Shown: positions 1 to 9,520, numbered from the stretch's first letter. The stretch: 64,000 nucleotides of DNA from an uncultured Pelagibacteraceae bacterium (GCA_902595815.1 CACJRL010000003.1:1-64000); one strand, 5' to 3'. Numbers and translations: made by a program. The notes: generated by a model from the sequence alone, not told the origin.

Positions 1-2
1 AT

Positions 3-428
3 GTTGCAATAAAGTCTATAAGTGAACAGAGAGATTTTGTTGTTAGTTCATCAAGTTTAAAAGAAGTTAGATCATTCTCTAGAGAAGTATTTGAAAAAGT
101 AAATATAAATCAAGATTTAAAAGATGAATTGGTGCTAGCAATAGCAGAAGCAGCACAAAATATTGTTAAACATGCCTATCAAGGTGAAGATACTGATGAC
201 AAAATGGAAATTAAAATTTCACTTGAAAAAGGACATCTTGAGATTGGTTTTTTTGATAAAGGAAGACCAGTTGAAGAAAAAAATGTAAGACACAGAAAAA
301 TTGATGATATTAAACCAGGTGGATTAGGAACTTTTTTTATTCAACAAATAATGGACGCTGTTGTTTTTAAAGAAGGTGAGAAGCCTTGGATAAATCATTT
401 AGTCTTAACTAAAAATTTAAACTCTTAA
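3..428 (+). CDS. Anti-sigma factor-like serine kinase (RsbW-type HATPase), 5' truncated by window
   Basis: The frame is open from base 3, so the gene starts before the window and only the C-terminal 141 codons are seen. The first internal TTG at 129 is not a credible start because similar-looking protein sequence precedes it. The visible part has the N-box of a GHKL ATPase (AEAAQNIVKHAY), a G1-like DKGRP segment and a Gly-rich GGLGTFFIQQIMD lid, which fits the HATPase_c_2 RsbW/SpoIIAB family. Such proteins bind sigma factors or phosphorylate STAS anti-anti-sigma proteins. A GAF-SpoIIE phosphatase at 26203 is a plausible antagonist. The stop overlaps the convergent pilC-like gene by 4 bases. 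The family assignment is good; the target is unknown. Confidence 0.75.
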   Translation, partial: VAIKSISEQRDFVVSSSSLKEVRSFSREVFEKVNINQDLKDELVLAIAEAAQNIVKHAYQGEDTDDKMEIKISLEKGHLEIGFFDKGRPVEEKNVRHRKIDDIKPGGLGTFFIQQIMDAVVFKEGEKPWINHLVLTKNLNS

Positions 429-1666
429 CCTCCAATAATTGCACCAACATTAAAGATTGGTGAATACATGGCAATCATCAATCCACCAATCATTGTTCCC
501 ATAAATACAATCATTATTGGTTCGATCAAACTAGACATATTATCTACTGCTGTATCAAACTCCTCTTCATAGTAAGAAGATACAGAAGTAAACATTTCAT
601 CTAAATTTCCCGTTTGTTCACCAACTGAAATTAATTGACTAAATGTTGGAGGAAAAACTGGTTCTTTTAAAAATAATTTTGTAAGTGTGTCTCCTGAAAA
701 AACTCCCTTTTTAACATTTTCTAATGCTTGAGTTACAACATCGTTATTACTTACTTGTTTAGCGATTTCTATACTTTCTAAAAGGTTTACTCCTGCTGCG
801 CTAAGATTACCCATTATTAATGCAATTCTAGCAATCAATGATTTTAAAATCATGTCTCCAAATACAGGCATCTTTAAAACTCGTTGATGCCACTTGTATC
901 TAATTGCAGGAATTTTAGTTGTAGTATATTTGAATATCACAAAACCTATTATTGATACTATTCCAAGTGTTAGTCCACCAGCACCTCTCATAAAATTACT
1001 TGCATTCATAATGACAGCTGTTGGGGTAGGTAATGCAACACCCATTCCCTCATACATTTCAGCAAATACTGGAACAACTTTAATTAACATGAACACCATG
1101 ACAGTTATCGCAACCGTAAACATCACTACTGGATAAGTTAATGCACTTTTAATTTTCTTTTTAACTTTTTCTCTTTTTTCTAATGAATCTACTAATTTTA
1201 AGAGGAAATCATCAAGTTTACCGCTGGCCTCTCCAGCTTTAATCAAATTTATATAAATATTATCAAATATCTTTGGATATTTTTCAAAACATTTAGAAAG
1301 AGTTATACCGCCTTCTAAACTTTTTCTAATATCTTCAATAATTTCTTTCAAAGTAGGGTGTTCTATTTGGTCTCTAAGCATCGTTAAAACATTTAAAATT
1401 GGCAAGCCTGCTTTTACCATTGTTGCAAATTGCTTAGAGAAAAGCATTACATCCGCTGGAGTGACTTTTTTCTTACCAAAAGAAAAGCCGCTTTTTTTGC
1501 CCTTTTCTTTTTCAGCTTTTTTCTTTTTAACTTTGATTAAGTTTGTAATTATTATTTTTTGTTCTTTAAGTTTAAAAGAGGCTTCTTCTTGATTTATAGC
1601 CTCTATTTCACCTTCAATATATTTACCTGCAGATATTCCTTTATAAGAAAAAGTTTCGGCTGACAT
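425..1666 (-). CDS. pilC: Type IV pilus / type II secretion inner-membrane platform protein PilC (GspF family)
   Basis: This 413-aa protein has the two repeated T2SSF domains (about 75-198 and 278-400), each holding the conserved GEASGxLD / GEQTGNLDEMF segment. Predicted membrane spans lie at about 178-201, 231-247 and 382-402. The N-terminal 70 residues form a basic cytoplasmic region. PilC is the platform on which the PilB and PilT motors act. The gene is last in the minus-strand pilus operon, 3 bases after pilB, and its 3' end overlaps the convergent anti-sigma-like gene. Length and context support a pilus role; a type II secretion role cannot be excluded from this protein alone. Confidence 0.93.
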   Translation of the reverse strand: MSAETFSYKGISAGKYIEGEIEAINQEEASFKLKEQKIIITNLIKVKKKKAEKEKGKKSGFSFGKKKVTPADVMLFSKQFATMVKAGLPILNVLTMLRDQIEHPTLKEIIEDIRKSLEGGITLSKCFEKYPKIFDNIYINLIKAGEASGKLDDFLLKLVDSLEKREKVKKKIKSALTYPVVMFTVAITVMVFMLIKVVPVFAEMYEGMGVALPTPTAVIMNASNFMRGAGGLTLGIVSIIGFVIFKYTTTKIPAIRYKWHQRVLKMPVFGDMILKSLIARIALIMGNLSAAGVNLLESIEIAKQVSNNDVVTQALENVKKGVFSGDTLTKLFLKEPVFPPTFSQLISVGEQTGNLDEMFTSVSSYYEEEFDTAVDNMSSLIEPIMIVFMGTMIGGLMIAMYSPIFNVGAIIGG

Positions 1667-1669
1667 TTG

Positions 1670-3418
1670 CTACTCCATAGAGAGAACTCTATCATACTCT
1701 CTAAAATTAAGATCACCTGTTAGAATTAATTCTCTTCCCATATCTTGCATTGTCCTAAACCCTTCATTTGAAGCAATTTCTTTAAGCTCAGGGGTTGTTG
1801 CTTTTCTTAGGATTGCCTCTTTAATTGGTTTTGTAACATTTAAAATTTCATAAATACCCATTCTACCTTTATAGCCAGTATCTTTACATTTAGGACAGCC
1901 ACTACCCTTTTGAACTTTTGCCCTTGAAGCCTGTTCAACTGTAAATCCCAAATCAGCTAAAGCCTTAGGTGTTATGTCTTCATCTGGCACTCTACATTCT
2001 GAGCAGGTTTTTCTTGCTAATCTTTGTGCCAAAACAAGTGAAACGGCTGCACTAATCAAATAATCGGGTGTTCCCATGTTTTGTAACCTTGTAATGGTAC
2101 TTGGTGCATCATTAGTGTGAAGTGTGCTAAATACCAAGTGACCTGTTAAGGCTGCTTTCAATCCAATATCAACTGTTTCTTTATCCCTCATCTCACCAAC
2201 TAGAATTATTTCTGGGTCTTGTCTTAAAAAAGATCTCAGGGCAGTAGAAAAGTTAAAACCAATATCATCTTTAATTTGAACTTGTCCAACACCATCCAAT
2301 TCATATTCGACAGGATCTTCCGCAGTTAAAATATTTAGGTGAGGTTTAGAAACTTCTTTTAAAATACTATAAAGTGTTGTTGTTTTACCTGATCCAGTAG
2401 GACCTGTTACAAGAACTAAACCTTGTGTTCCATGAATTGCTTTTCTTAAATTTTTTAGATCCGTTTCCTCAAAATTTAGTTGCTCTAAACTAATATCTCC
2501 AGCATCTTTATTAAGAACCCTCATTACTATTCTTTCATTAGTTGCTGTTGGTAAAATCGAAAGACGAAGATCAACTACTTTGCCATCAATTTTAAAAGGT
2601 ATTGCTCCATCCTGAGGCAATCTTCTCTCAGCAATATCTAGCTTACCCATTATTTTAAATCTTGTGACTACTGCACCATAGTTTGAATGAAGAAATTTTT
2701 TGAATTGTTCTTGCTCTTGTAGAATTCCGTCAAGTCTATATCTAACTCTTGAAGTAAATCTATATGGTTCAATATGAATATCAGATACTCCTGATTTAAT
2801 TGCTTCTGCTACTACAGCTGTACTAAATTTTATAACCTCAGACTCGTTTTCAATAGCTTCAATATCTTCTTCAGGTGGTTTGTCTAAAACTTCAGCTTGT
2901 TCATCAACATCGTAATCAAAAGTTTTAGTTTTTTCAGCATTTGTTTGTCTGATATCAGATATAGTTCTTTCACCATCAGCTAAGAGTTTATCAACGAAAC
3001 TAGAAATATCTGAAACTTTAGCTGCATGAAGCTCAATATCCATTTTTGTTATAGTTCTCAAATTCCTCATCAAACTTAATTTGGAAATATCTGAGATTGC
3101 TATATGCAAAACTTTGCCTTCGATTTTGAAAGGCGCAATAAAATTCATATTGATATAATTAGAAGGAAGCACTGCTTTTAGCTCATCAGTTACCTCAACT
3201 TTTGATAAATCAATCACATCTAAAGATTGATCTTTAACGAGAAGATCTAAAATCTTTTCTTCATCAGTCAGGTTTAGTTCGAAGACAGCATCTAACTGAG
3301 ATTTTTCACCATCCCCTGATATCTTTTTAATCTCAGCTAAATCTTTTCCAGAAATAATATCTTGGTCAATTAAGATATTAATCAAGTTTATTTCAGATTC
3401 TCTACTTATATTAATCAT
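1670..3418 (-). CDS. pilB: Type IV pilus assembly ATPase PilB (GspE family)
   Basis: This 582-aa secretion ATPase powers pilus extension. An N-terminal MshE-N-like domain (about 45-140) precedes the motor. Visible motifs are Walker A GPTGSGKT (339-346), the Asp box TAEDPVEYE (from 365), Walker B ILVGEMRD (405-412), the His box GHLVFSTLHTNDA (426-438) and a zinc-binding pair of CxxC motifs (C472/C475 and C508/C511) typical of PilB/GspE and absent from PilT. Its start abuts the stop of the secretin gene (shared base 3418), so the two are probably translationally coupled. A separate PilT gene in the divergent operon supports the assignment as the extension motor. Confidence 0.95.
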   Translation of the reverse strand: MINISRESEINLINILIDQDIISGKDLAEIKKISGDGEKSQLDAVFELNLTDEEKILDLLVKDQSLDVIDLSKVEVTDELKAVLPSNYINMNFIAPFKIEGKVLHIAISDISKLSLMRNLRTITKMDIELHAAKVSDISSFVDKLLADGERTISDIRQTNAEKTKTFDYDVDEQAEVLDKPPEEDIEAIENESEVIKFSTAVVAEAIKSGVSDIHIEPYRFTSRVRYRLDGILQEQEQFKKFLHSNYGAVVTRFKIMGKLDIAERRLPQDGAIPFKIDGKVVDLRLSILPTATNERIVMRVLNKDAGDISLEQLNFEETDLKNLRKAIHGTQGLVLVTGPTGSGKTTTLYSILKEVSKPHLNILTAEDPVEYELDGVGQVQIKDDIGFNFSTALRSFLRQDPEIILVGEMRDKETVDIGLKAALTGHLVFSTLHTNDAPSTITRLQNMGTPDYLISAAVSLVLAQRLARKTCSECRVPDEDITPKALADLGFTVEQASRAKVQKGSGCPKCKDTGYKGRMGIYEILNVTKPIKEAILRKATTPELKEIASNEGFRTMQDMGRELILTGDLNFREYDRVLSME

Positions 3419-4968
3419 TATAAAATTCTTGGTGCAATAAATACTAAAAGCTCATCTAGATTATCAGAGTTTGCTTTGCCTTTAAAGAGATTGCCTATCA
3501 CAGGCATATTTCCTATTGCAGGAACTTGATTTTTGTTATTTGCAATCACATTTTTCTTAATACCACCAATTACAACTATATCTCCATCTGCAACTAGTAA
3601 TTTAGTTACAATTTCCATTTTATTAATCGGAGGTTCGTCAGATGAAGCTGTTCTATTTGGTGTATCGTTATTCACTTGAATAGTGAGTAGAACATTTCCA
3701 TCACCAATGATGCTCGGGGTTACTTCTAATTTTAAAGCCGCTTCTTTAAAAGAAGTTGATGTAGTCCCGTCAGATGTAGTTTGGTAAGGAATTTCCTCAC
3801 CTTGAGTAACTGTTGCAACTTGATTATCTAAAGTGAATACCTTTGGATTTGAAATTGTTTTACCCATACCCATGCTTTCTAGTGCAGTAATCTCTGCTTT
3901 TAAAACTCCTGAGCCTGTTCTTCTTAAAATACCTATTCCACTTGTTGCTCCAGTTACTGGAAAATTAGATATTGTATCTGAAACACTGCCTAATGCGGCA
4001 CCATCGCCCGGCACAGTACCAAGCTCACTTCCTGAGCTAGTTCCTGTAACACCTCCAGTAACATTTCCTGCTCTATTATAATACCCACCAAGTCTAGCAC
4101 CTAAAGCTCTTTCAAAATCTGAATTCGCTTCTACTATAAAAGCTTCAATTAAAACTTGTTTTGTTCTTATATCAATTTCTTTAATAACTTTATCTACAAC
4201 ATCTAAGTCTTTTTCTTTACCTCTTACTATTATTGATCTAGTTGTGACTTCTTCTGTTATTTGTATTGGAGTGTAAGAACTTTCTCCTGTAGTAGATGTA
4301 AATAATTCTTCAATTGTGGCTTTTGCTTGCTTCGGTGTTATATAATAAAGTCTAAATATCTCTGAATATATTGGTTCAACACTGTCCTCTAATTCAACTT
4401 TCTTTTTTACAGCTTGCGCCCTTTCAGATTTATAAGTTTCTTGAGCAGTTAAAGTTTCTGGTGAGTGTACTCTTATTAAATTACTTGCAACATCCACATC
4501 AGATGCATAATTTTTCATATCTAACAAAGCCTGAAAAGCTTTATCCCATGGTACATCAATTAATTCTGCAGATATAGCTCCAGCTACTTCATCTCCAACT
4601 AAAACATTAATTTCTCCAATTTTACCCATTAATTTCATAGTTTCTTTATAATCTAAGTTTTTAAATTTAAGTGTTACTCTTTGTTTTAGTAATGGGTAGT
4701 CGTCTGGAATAATTAAATAATTTCTTTGAGCTTCAGAAGATATTTTTTTTCTTTTGCCTAATTTTTTTCCATCTCCTTCAATAGGTTTAGGTCCCATTTC
4801 AAGAGTTTTTGATATTTCTGATTGTCCTGATTTTACAACATCTTTATTTTTTATAAGGGGAACATTGTGTTTAAAAGGCTTGTCATATTTTTTCATATTT
4901 TGACATGCGTTAAGCACAAACAAAAATAAAACTAAACCAATATATGTAGATATTTTTTTAATAATCAT
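3418..4968 (-). CDS. Outer-membrane secretin, lipoprotein form (MshL/PilQ-like)
   Basis: This 516-aa secretin should form the outer-membrane pore for the pilus. A signal peptide ends in the lipobox LNAC, giving an acylated Cys22, so it looks self-targeting as a lipoprotein. A short STN-like domain (about 98-170) and a Secretin_N ring domain (about 205-275) precede the C-terminal secretin domain, which carries the GEEIPYQT segment. It is shorter than typical PilQ and shows no AMIN peptidoglycan-binding repeats, which makes it resemble MshL. The protein ends in LLVFIAPRIL, a usual secretin terminus. It overlaps the upstream PilP-like gene by 11 bases. Confidence 0.9.
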   Translation of the reverse strand: MIIKKISTYIGLVLFLFVLNACQNMKKYDKPFKHNVPLIKNKDVVKSGQSEISKTLEMGPKPIEGDGKKLGKRKKISSEAQRNYLIIPDDYPLLKQRVTLKFKNLDYKETMKLMGKIGEINVLVGDEVAGAISAELIDVPWDKAFQALLDMKNYASDVDVASNLIRVHSPETLTAQETYKSERAQAVKKKVELEDSVEPIYSEIFRLYYITPKQAKATIEELFTSTTGESSYTPIQITEEVTTRSIIVRGKEKDLDVVDKVIKEIDIRTKQVLIEAFIVEANSDFERALGARLGGYYNRAGNVTGGVTGTSSGSELGTVPGDGAALGSVSDTISNFPVTGATSGIGILRRTGSGVLKAEITALESMGMGKTISNPKVFTLDNQVATVTQGEEIPYQTTSDGTTSTSFKEAALKLEVTPSIIGDGNVLLTIQVNNDTPNRTASSDEPPINKMEIVTKLLVADGDIVVIGGIKKNVIANNKNQVPAIGNMPVIGNLFKGKANSDNLDELLVFIAPRIL

Positions 4969-5407
4969 CTGCCTCTCTTAATTGATTATTAAAATCAATA
5001 ATCATATATTTACCGTCATCTTTTTTAAAGATAGCTTCTGTTAATCTTAAATCAACTAATTGAATTGGTCCTAAATATTGACCAAGTGTAAGAGTTAAAA
5101 CTTCTCCTCCAGAATTAACTAATGAAATATAACTATGATCTTTACCTGAAATCAAACCTACTAATTTAAAATTATATAAGCTCAATTCATTTTCTTGCTC
5201 TTCTTCTGGTATATTTCCTGACATCGAGCTAGTTCCTTCATTGCCAGCAAATGGATCATTTAAAGGAACTTCGTCTTCTTCTTGTAATTCTTTAGCGATT
5301 TCTTTTGCAGCGTCTAACACTTCTTGTTTTTGATCATGATTATCTGCAAAAGAAGTTTTCGATATTAAAAGAAATATTAATATGAATAATATTTTAGAAA
5401 AATTCAT
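4958..5407 (-). CDS. pilP: PilP-like pilus assembly periplasmic protein
   Basis: This 149-aa secreted protein has an N-terminal signal (cleavage near SFA/DN), an acidic linker (about 27-75) and a C-terminal beta domain starting at LSLYNFKLVGLISG. The form Y-x-F-x-L-V-G-x-I is the PilP HR-domain signature. PilP links the PilN-PilO complex to the secretin. There is no lipobox, whereas many PilP proteins are lipoproteins; here the secretin itself carries the lipid anchor. It lies between pilO (14-base overlap) and the secretin gene (11-base overlap), the classical pilMNOPQ order. The name rests on position and this motif. Confidence 0.78.
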   Translation of the reverse strand: MNFSKILFILIFLLISKTSFADNHDQKQEVLDAAKEIAKELQEEDEVPLNDPFAGNEGTSSMSGNIPEEEQENELSLYNFKLVGLISGKDHSYISLVNSGGEVLTLTLGQYLGPIQLVDLRLTEAIFKKDDGKYMIIDFNNQLREADDY

Positions 5408-6032
5408 TTGGTAACCCTACAATTGTTAATTCTCCAGTTGCAACTATCGCTCCAGTTGAATCGTTTTGTACTACACTTATAGTCTCTTTGTCAAAATTTA
5501 ACATTTTATTCTGTCTAGACACTGCTCTTTTAAACTTAATGTAACCTAAGAAATTTCCCTTAATTTCATAATCTACTGGAATTTTGTAATACGAGACCAT
5601 TTCTTTTGTCAGATTATTTTCTGCTTGGTCTGTGACCCCACCTTTTAAGACTGGCTTTGGTTTTTTCTTTTCAATTTTAGAAATCACAAGACCATTTACT
5701 GCAGCGTATTTACTAAGGCTCTGATATAGATCTTCAACTTCAGCTTTTGAATGAAATAAAGTTGATGTTTTTTCAAAGTCAGGTTTCATTTTTTTAATTC
5801 TTGCCTTGAAAGTAATTATCTCATTTTCAAATTGCGCAATTTCATTTTGCTTTAAAATTTTGTCATTGTATTTTGCTTTTCTTTCTTTAACCATGGGATT
5901 TAAAATGATGTAGTAAATAATTAAAAATAATACGATTGCTCCAAAACCAGAGCCGAATTTAATTAAAGTTTTCTTTTCAACAGAAGCTAGCTTCTGTTTT
6001 AAATCATCCATTGTAATATTTTTTAAATCCAT
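5394..6032 (-). CDS. pilO: PilO-like pilus assembly protein
   Basis: From the ATG at 6032 the protein has 212 residues. This start is chosen because it has a GGAGAG ribosome binding site and overlaps the stop of the PilM-PilN gene as TAATG; a reading extended by 7 codons to 6053 is less likely. A single membrane span (about 26-45) follows a short cytoplasmic tail. A coiled-coil region (about 48-95) and a ferredoxin-like periplasmic domain complete the PilO layout. PilO pairs with PilN in the inner membrane to form the alignment complex. Sequence similarity is weak, as usual in this family, so the call relies on architecture and gene order. Confidence 0.82.
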   Translation of the reverse strand: MDLKNITMDDLKQKLASVEKKTLIKFGSGFGAIVLFLIIYYIILNPMVKERKAKYNDKILKQNEIAQFENEIITFKARIKKMKPDFEKTSTLFHSKAEVEDLYQSLSKYAAVNGLVISKIEKKKPKPVLKGGVTDQAENNLTKEMVSYYKIPVDYEIKGNFLGYIKFKRAVSRQNKMLNFDKETISVVQNDSTGAIVATGELTIVGLPNEFF

Positions 6033-7750
6033 TAAACGCTCTCCAATACACAAGCTATTTTAAAGCCCTTCATAGTTTGCGAATTTTGCTGTTCACTAGG
6101 TAATGTCATGCTCGCTAAAGATGCTTGCGATATAAGCTTCTTATTATTTAAATTACTAATGAGTTTTAAAATGTCTTGATCGCTAAATGCTGTTCCTTCG
6201 ATTATAACTAGGTCTGCCCCATTATATTCTATAGAATTAAACTTAACTCTTTTAGGCACTGCTGATGCAATTTGAGCCAAAACTCTGAAACTTACAGTTT
6301 TATTTGACTTAATTGATTTGCTAAGTTCTAAAGATTTTAAAATTACCCCAATTTCTTTAGCATATTTATTCTTCTCTAAAGTTCTTAATTCATGAGTTTG
6401 AACAATTTCATCGTAATCTACAATTTTTTTATTTAAATCAGTTATTTGCCAAAATGCAAAACCAAAAAGTACAATGTATATAACTGCAACAATTCCAACA
6501 ACTCCTTTGAATGCAAAATTTGAAAAAGCTTTAGCTTTTTTTTGCGCAATCATATTTTCTCTATTAGGCAATAAGTTTATATTCTTAACTGCAGTCACAA
6601 ATTTATAATAACCAAATACGTCAAGTTTTCTAAATGCCAGTCCCATCACAGTTGAAAAATATGAACGATTATCAATTTTTATGTCATTTTCTAATTGAGC
6701 TGGAATTTTAATTCCTTCAAATGGGTCAAATAGATTATATCCAGTATTGACCATATTTTTTCTAAAGCTGCCTAAGTAATCTTCTACATTTTGCAAATTA
6801 GATACTACTTTTAAGTTTCTAATCCTTTTTTCATATTTCTGTTCAAAATCCTGCACAGCTTGTTTAACTTGAGTCATGTATCTTCTTACTAAAGCGTCCA
6901 TTTCCTCTTGGTTATTACTTTCTTGGAGTGTTTTTCTATCCTGTGATCTTATAAAAATATCCGTTATGATTGGATTGTTCTCATATAGTATCATTACATA
7001 ATTCTCATCTAAACCAAATTCCAAAACTGCTGTTAAATTAGAATCTTCAATGGATCCTGCAATTTGATTAATTTGATCTACTGCAGATTTTAGTGCAAAA
7101 CATTTAACATCAATAATTACTGCATTAAGCCCACCTTTTTTAATAATATCTGTGTAGCTATTTATGTCTGATAGCTTTGAAGCCACAAATAAAATATCCA
7201 TAGTATTTCCAGTTTTGTCTCTATTAATTACTTGATGAAAAATAGAATAATCATTTAAATTATCAGTTAACTGAACTAAATTTTCCCATAATGAGTCTGT
7301 ATCTATTGCTTTTTTTAATTCTTCATCAGTCATTAAAGGTGCAGTAACTACTCTTATGATCGCGCTAGTAACTGGAATTGCTATTGCAGCATTTGTTGTT
7401 GTAATTTTCGATTTTTGTAAAGCTAATTTTAATTCATCAGCGACCTTATCTGGATTTTCTAAAACTGTTCCATTTTCAGGTATGCCTTCAAATTTATGTA
7501 CATAAAATCTATCTAATACCCATTGATTAGCCTTGTTACTTGAAACTTGTGATAATCTTATTTCATTAGATGTTAATTCAACACCTAAAATCTCTTCTCC
7601 TTTTATAGCTTGCTTGCCTAGCCTCTTTTTTAAAAATTTATCAAAAAATCCTTCTTTCTTCTTTTTGCCATCAGCTGCCTGAGGAACTGGAGGTGTATTG
7701 CCCTGTTCTTTACTTTTCTTTTTGAATATGTTTGCAAAAGGATTTTTCAT
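6032..7750 (-). CDS. PilM-PilN fusion protein of the type IV pilus alignment complex
   Basis: This 572-aa protein joins two components that are normally separate. Residues about 52-345 form an actin-like PilM domain (GVELTSNEIRL at the start, paired beta segments at 184-190 and 210-217). Residues 391-395 are INLLP, the conserved N-terminal motif by which PilN docks into PilM, followed by the only membrane span (about 412-434), a coiled coil and a ferredoxin-like PilN periplasmic domain. A lysine-rich, probably disordered tail (1-50) precedes PilM. It is first in the operon and is transcribed divergently from pilT. The open frame is continuous, so a missed stop codon is not the explanation. 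Confidence 0.85.
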   Translation of the reverse strand: MKNPFANIFKKKSKEQGNTPPVPQAADGKKKKEGFFDKFLKKRLGKQAIKGEEILGVELTSNEIRLSQVSSNKANQWVLDRFYVHKFEGIPENGTVLENPDKVADELKLALQKSKITTTNAAIAIPVTSAIIRVVTAPLMTDEELKKAIDTDSLWENLVQLTDNLNDYSIFHQVINRDKTGNTMDILFVASKLSDINSYTDIIKKGGLNAVIIDVKCFALKSAVDQINQIAGSIEDSNLTAVLEFGLDENYVMILYENNPIITDIFIRSQDRKTLQESNNQEEMDALVRRYMTQVKQAVQDFEQKYEKRIRNLKVVSNLQNVEDYLGSFRKNMVNTGYNLFDPFEGIKIPAQLENDIKIDNRSYFSTVMGLAFRKLDVFGYYKFVTAVKNINLLPNRENMIAQKKAKAFSNFAFKGVVGIVAVIYIVLFGFAFWQITDLNKKIVDYDEIVQTHELRTLEKNKYAKEIGVILKSLELSKSIKSNKTVSFRVLAQIASAVPKRVKFNSIEYNGADLVIIEGTAFSDQDILKLISNLNNKKLISQASLASMTLPSEQQNSQTMKGFKIACVLESV

Positions 7751-7824
7751 AATTTTTTTTTTAGATTTTAACTATATACTCAACTTTTACTAGAATAAAA
7801 ACTTAGTTATCCAGTTTGGGGCAT

Positions 7825-7856
7825 TTAGTAAAATTAATTGGTAAATTATGTATAAT
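7825..7856 (+). promoter_or_regulatory. Possible promoter upstream of pilT
   Basis: The 125-base gap between the divergent PilM-PilN and pilT genes holds a perfect -10 hexamer TATAAT at 7851-7856, 20 bases before the chosen pilT ATG. The best -35 candidate, TTAGTA at 7825, has a long 20-base spacer, so the call is tentative. The same gap must also hold the promoter for the minus-strand pilus operon. Confidence 0.35.
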
Positions 7857-7875
7857 TTATAGTAAATATATAAGT

Positions 7876-8892
7876 ATGTTTGAAAAGTTAGAAGAGCTTG
7901 CAAAAAATAATAAAAAAATATCTGATTTCCACATTAGATCGGGCTCCCCATTAGCCTATAGGCAAACAGGTGAAATTATAAAAGTCGAAGAAGTAATGGT
8001 AACGGCCCAAGATTTAAAAGATTTATTGTCAATGAATTGCAATGAGCATGAACTTAATAAGTTTGATAAAACACATGAACTTGATACCTCGGTTACATTA
8101 AGTGGACTAAGATTTAGAGCAAATTTTTACAAAACTATAAATGGGCCTGCATGCGTTTGTAGAAGAGTAGAAAGTAAAATTCCTGATATGGATCAATTTA
8201 ACTTACCACAAGCTCTATATGATATTGTAGATTTTCATAAAGGATTGGTTTTGGTCACAGGTCCAACTGGATCTGGAAAATCTACGACTCTTGCAGCAAT
8301 TGTAAATGAAATAAATAAAACACGAACAGCAAATATTATTACTGTTGAGGACCCAGTTGAATTCATTCATAAGGATAATAAAAGTATTGTTTCACATCGA
8401 GAAGTTGGAAAACAAACTGAAACTTTTGCTGCTGCATTGAAAGCTGCTTTAAGAGAAGATCCCGATGTAATTTTGGTTGGAGAAATGCGAGACCTTGAAA
8501 CAATAAGTTTGGCATTAACTGCTGCTGAAACAGGTCATTTAGTTTTTGGAACATTGCACACAAGTGGAGCTCCAAGTACTATAAACAGAATAATTGATGT
8601 ATTTCCACCTGAGCAACAAGAGCAAATTAGAGCACAAATTTCTACATCATTAAAAATGGTTGTTACTCAAAGATTACTTAAAACAAGAGATGGGATGGGT
8701 AGAGTTGGCGCATTTGAAATAATGAAATGCACAGCACCAATTCAAAATTTAATAAGAGAAGCAAAAATTCACCAAATTCCAAGTATTATGCAAACTGCTG
8801 TAAGAGATGGAATGATTACTATGGAGAAATCTCTTGAAGAATTAGCAAAATCTGGGAAGATAGATCCCGGTGCAGCAAGATCAGAACATTAA
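7876..8892 (+). CDS. pilT: Type IV pilus retraction ATPase PilT
   Basis: Starting at the ATG at 7876 the protein has 338 residues, the usual PilT length; an upstream TTG at 7816 would add an unconserved tail. Motifs are Walker A GPTGSGKST (129-137), the Asp box TVEDPVEF (156-163), Walker B VILVGEMRD (198-206), the His box GHLVFGTLHTSGAPSTINR (220-238) and a variant of the PilT AIRNLIRE retraction motif, here PIQNLIREAK (288-297). There are no CxxC zinc motifs, unlike PilB. PilT powers pilus retraction. It heads the plus-strand operon, and its 3' end overlaps the next prepilin gene by 23 bases. Confidence 0.95.
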   Translation: MFEKLEELAKNNKKISDFHIRSGSPLAYRQTGEIIKVEEVMVTAQDLKDLLSMNCNEHELNKFDKTHELDTSVTLSGLRFRANFYKTINGPACVCRRVESKIPDMDQFNLPQALYDIVDFHKGLVLVTGPTGSGKSTTLAAIVNEINKTRTANIITVEDPVEFIHKDNKSIVSHREVGKQTETFAAALKAALREDPDVILVGEMRDLETISLALTAAETGHLVFGTLHTSGAPSTINRIIDVFPPEQQEQIRAQISTSLKMVVTQRLLKTRDGMGRVGAFEIMKCTAPIQNLIREAKIHQIPSIMQTAVRDGMITMEKSLEELAKSGKIDPGAARSEH

Positions 8893-9520
8893 AGGTTTTA
8901 CTATTTTAGAATTGCTAGTTGTTATAACAATTGTAGCAATTGTATCAGCTGTTGGTTATCCAAATTTTATGAAGTGGAGAGAAGATAGAGAGATACGTGC
9001 TGCAATGGAGTCAGCAGCAACAATGTTATCTTCAATTAATAATTTATCACAAAGAGGCAATTTCCCTTTTGTTCAATTAAAAATTACACCTAATGGAACA
9101 ACTAATACAACAATAACAAGTAAAGGTATGAATGTTAAAACTTTATCTACAAGATTAAATAGTGGGAGTGTAATTGATTGCAGTTTAACAAATAGTGGTT
9201 ATTGGGATAATCATTTGGTAGATAAAACCACAAAAAATGTATCAACACATATAAATGCTGAGGGCTCAGTTTGTTTTTCGCAGGATGGCACTCATTACAA
9301 AACTTTAGGTAAATTAAATTCAAATGTAAATGTTACTGTAGAAGGTAGGATTACTAATCAATATTTAATCATTTGTTCTACATCTAATGCATCAGGCAGT
9401 GGCAAATGTCCCACCAATCAAGCAGATGGTTTGAAACAACCCGCATATTTGGTAGAGTGGACAAGATTTGGTAACATAAGCAAATTTAAATGGAGTGGTA
9501 GTGGTTGGAATAGACAATAA
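8870..9520 (+). CDS. FimT/GspH-like minor prepilin
   Basis: This 216-aa protein starts at a GTG inside pilT. It has a class III prepilin signal: short leader MQQDQNIKG, then cleavage before F10, with Glu at mature position +5 (FTILELLVVI) and a hydrophobic N-terminal helix. The body is rich in Asn, Ser and Thr and holds several cysteines. Its place as first of four pilin-like genes fits the FimT/FimU minor pilin position in pil operons. PilD at 25264 should process it. FimT proteins in some bacteria bind DNA for uptake; there is no direct sign of that here. Confidence 0.8.
   Translation: MQQDQNIKGFTILELLVVITIVAIVSAVGYPNFMKWREDREIRAAMESAATMLSSINNLSQRGNFPFVQLKITPNGTTNTTITSKGMNVKTLSTRLNSGSVIDCSLTNSGYWDNHLVDKTTKNVSTHINAEGSVCFSQDGTHYKTLGKLNSNVNVTVEGRITNQYLIICSTSNASGSGKCPTNQADGLKQPAYLVEWTRFGNISKFKWSGSGWNRQ

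Noticed and set aside
894-1136. 80-aa plus-strand frame opposite pilC
   Set aside because: It lies wholly opposite a well-supported conserved gene and has no ribosome binding site; it is an antisense shadow.
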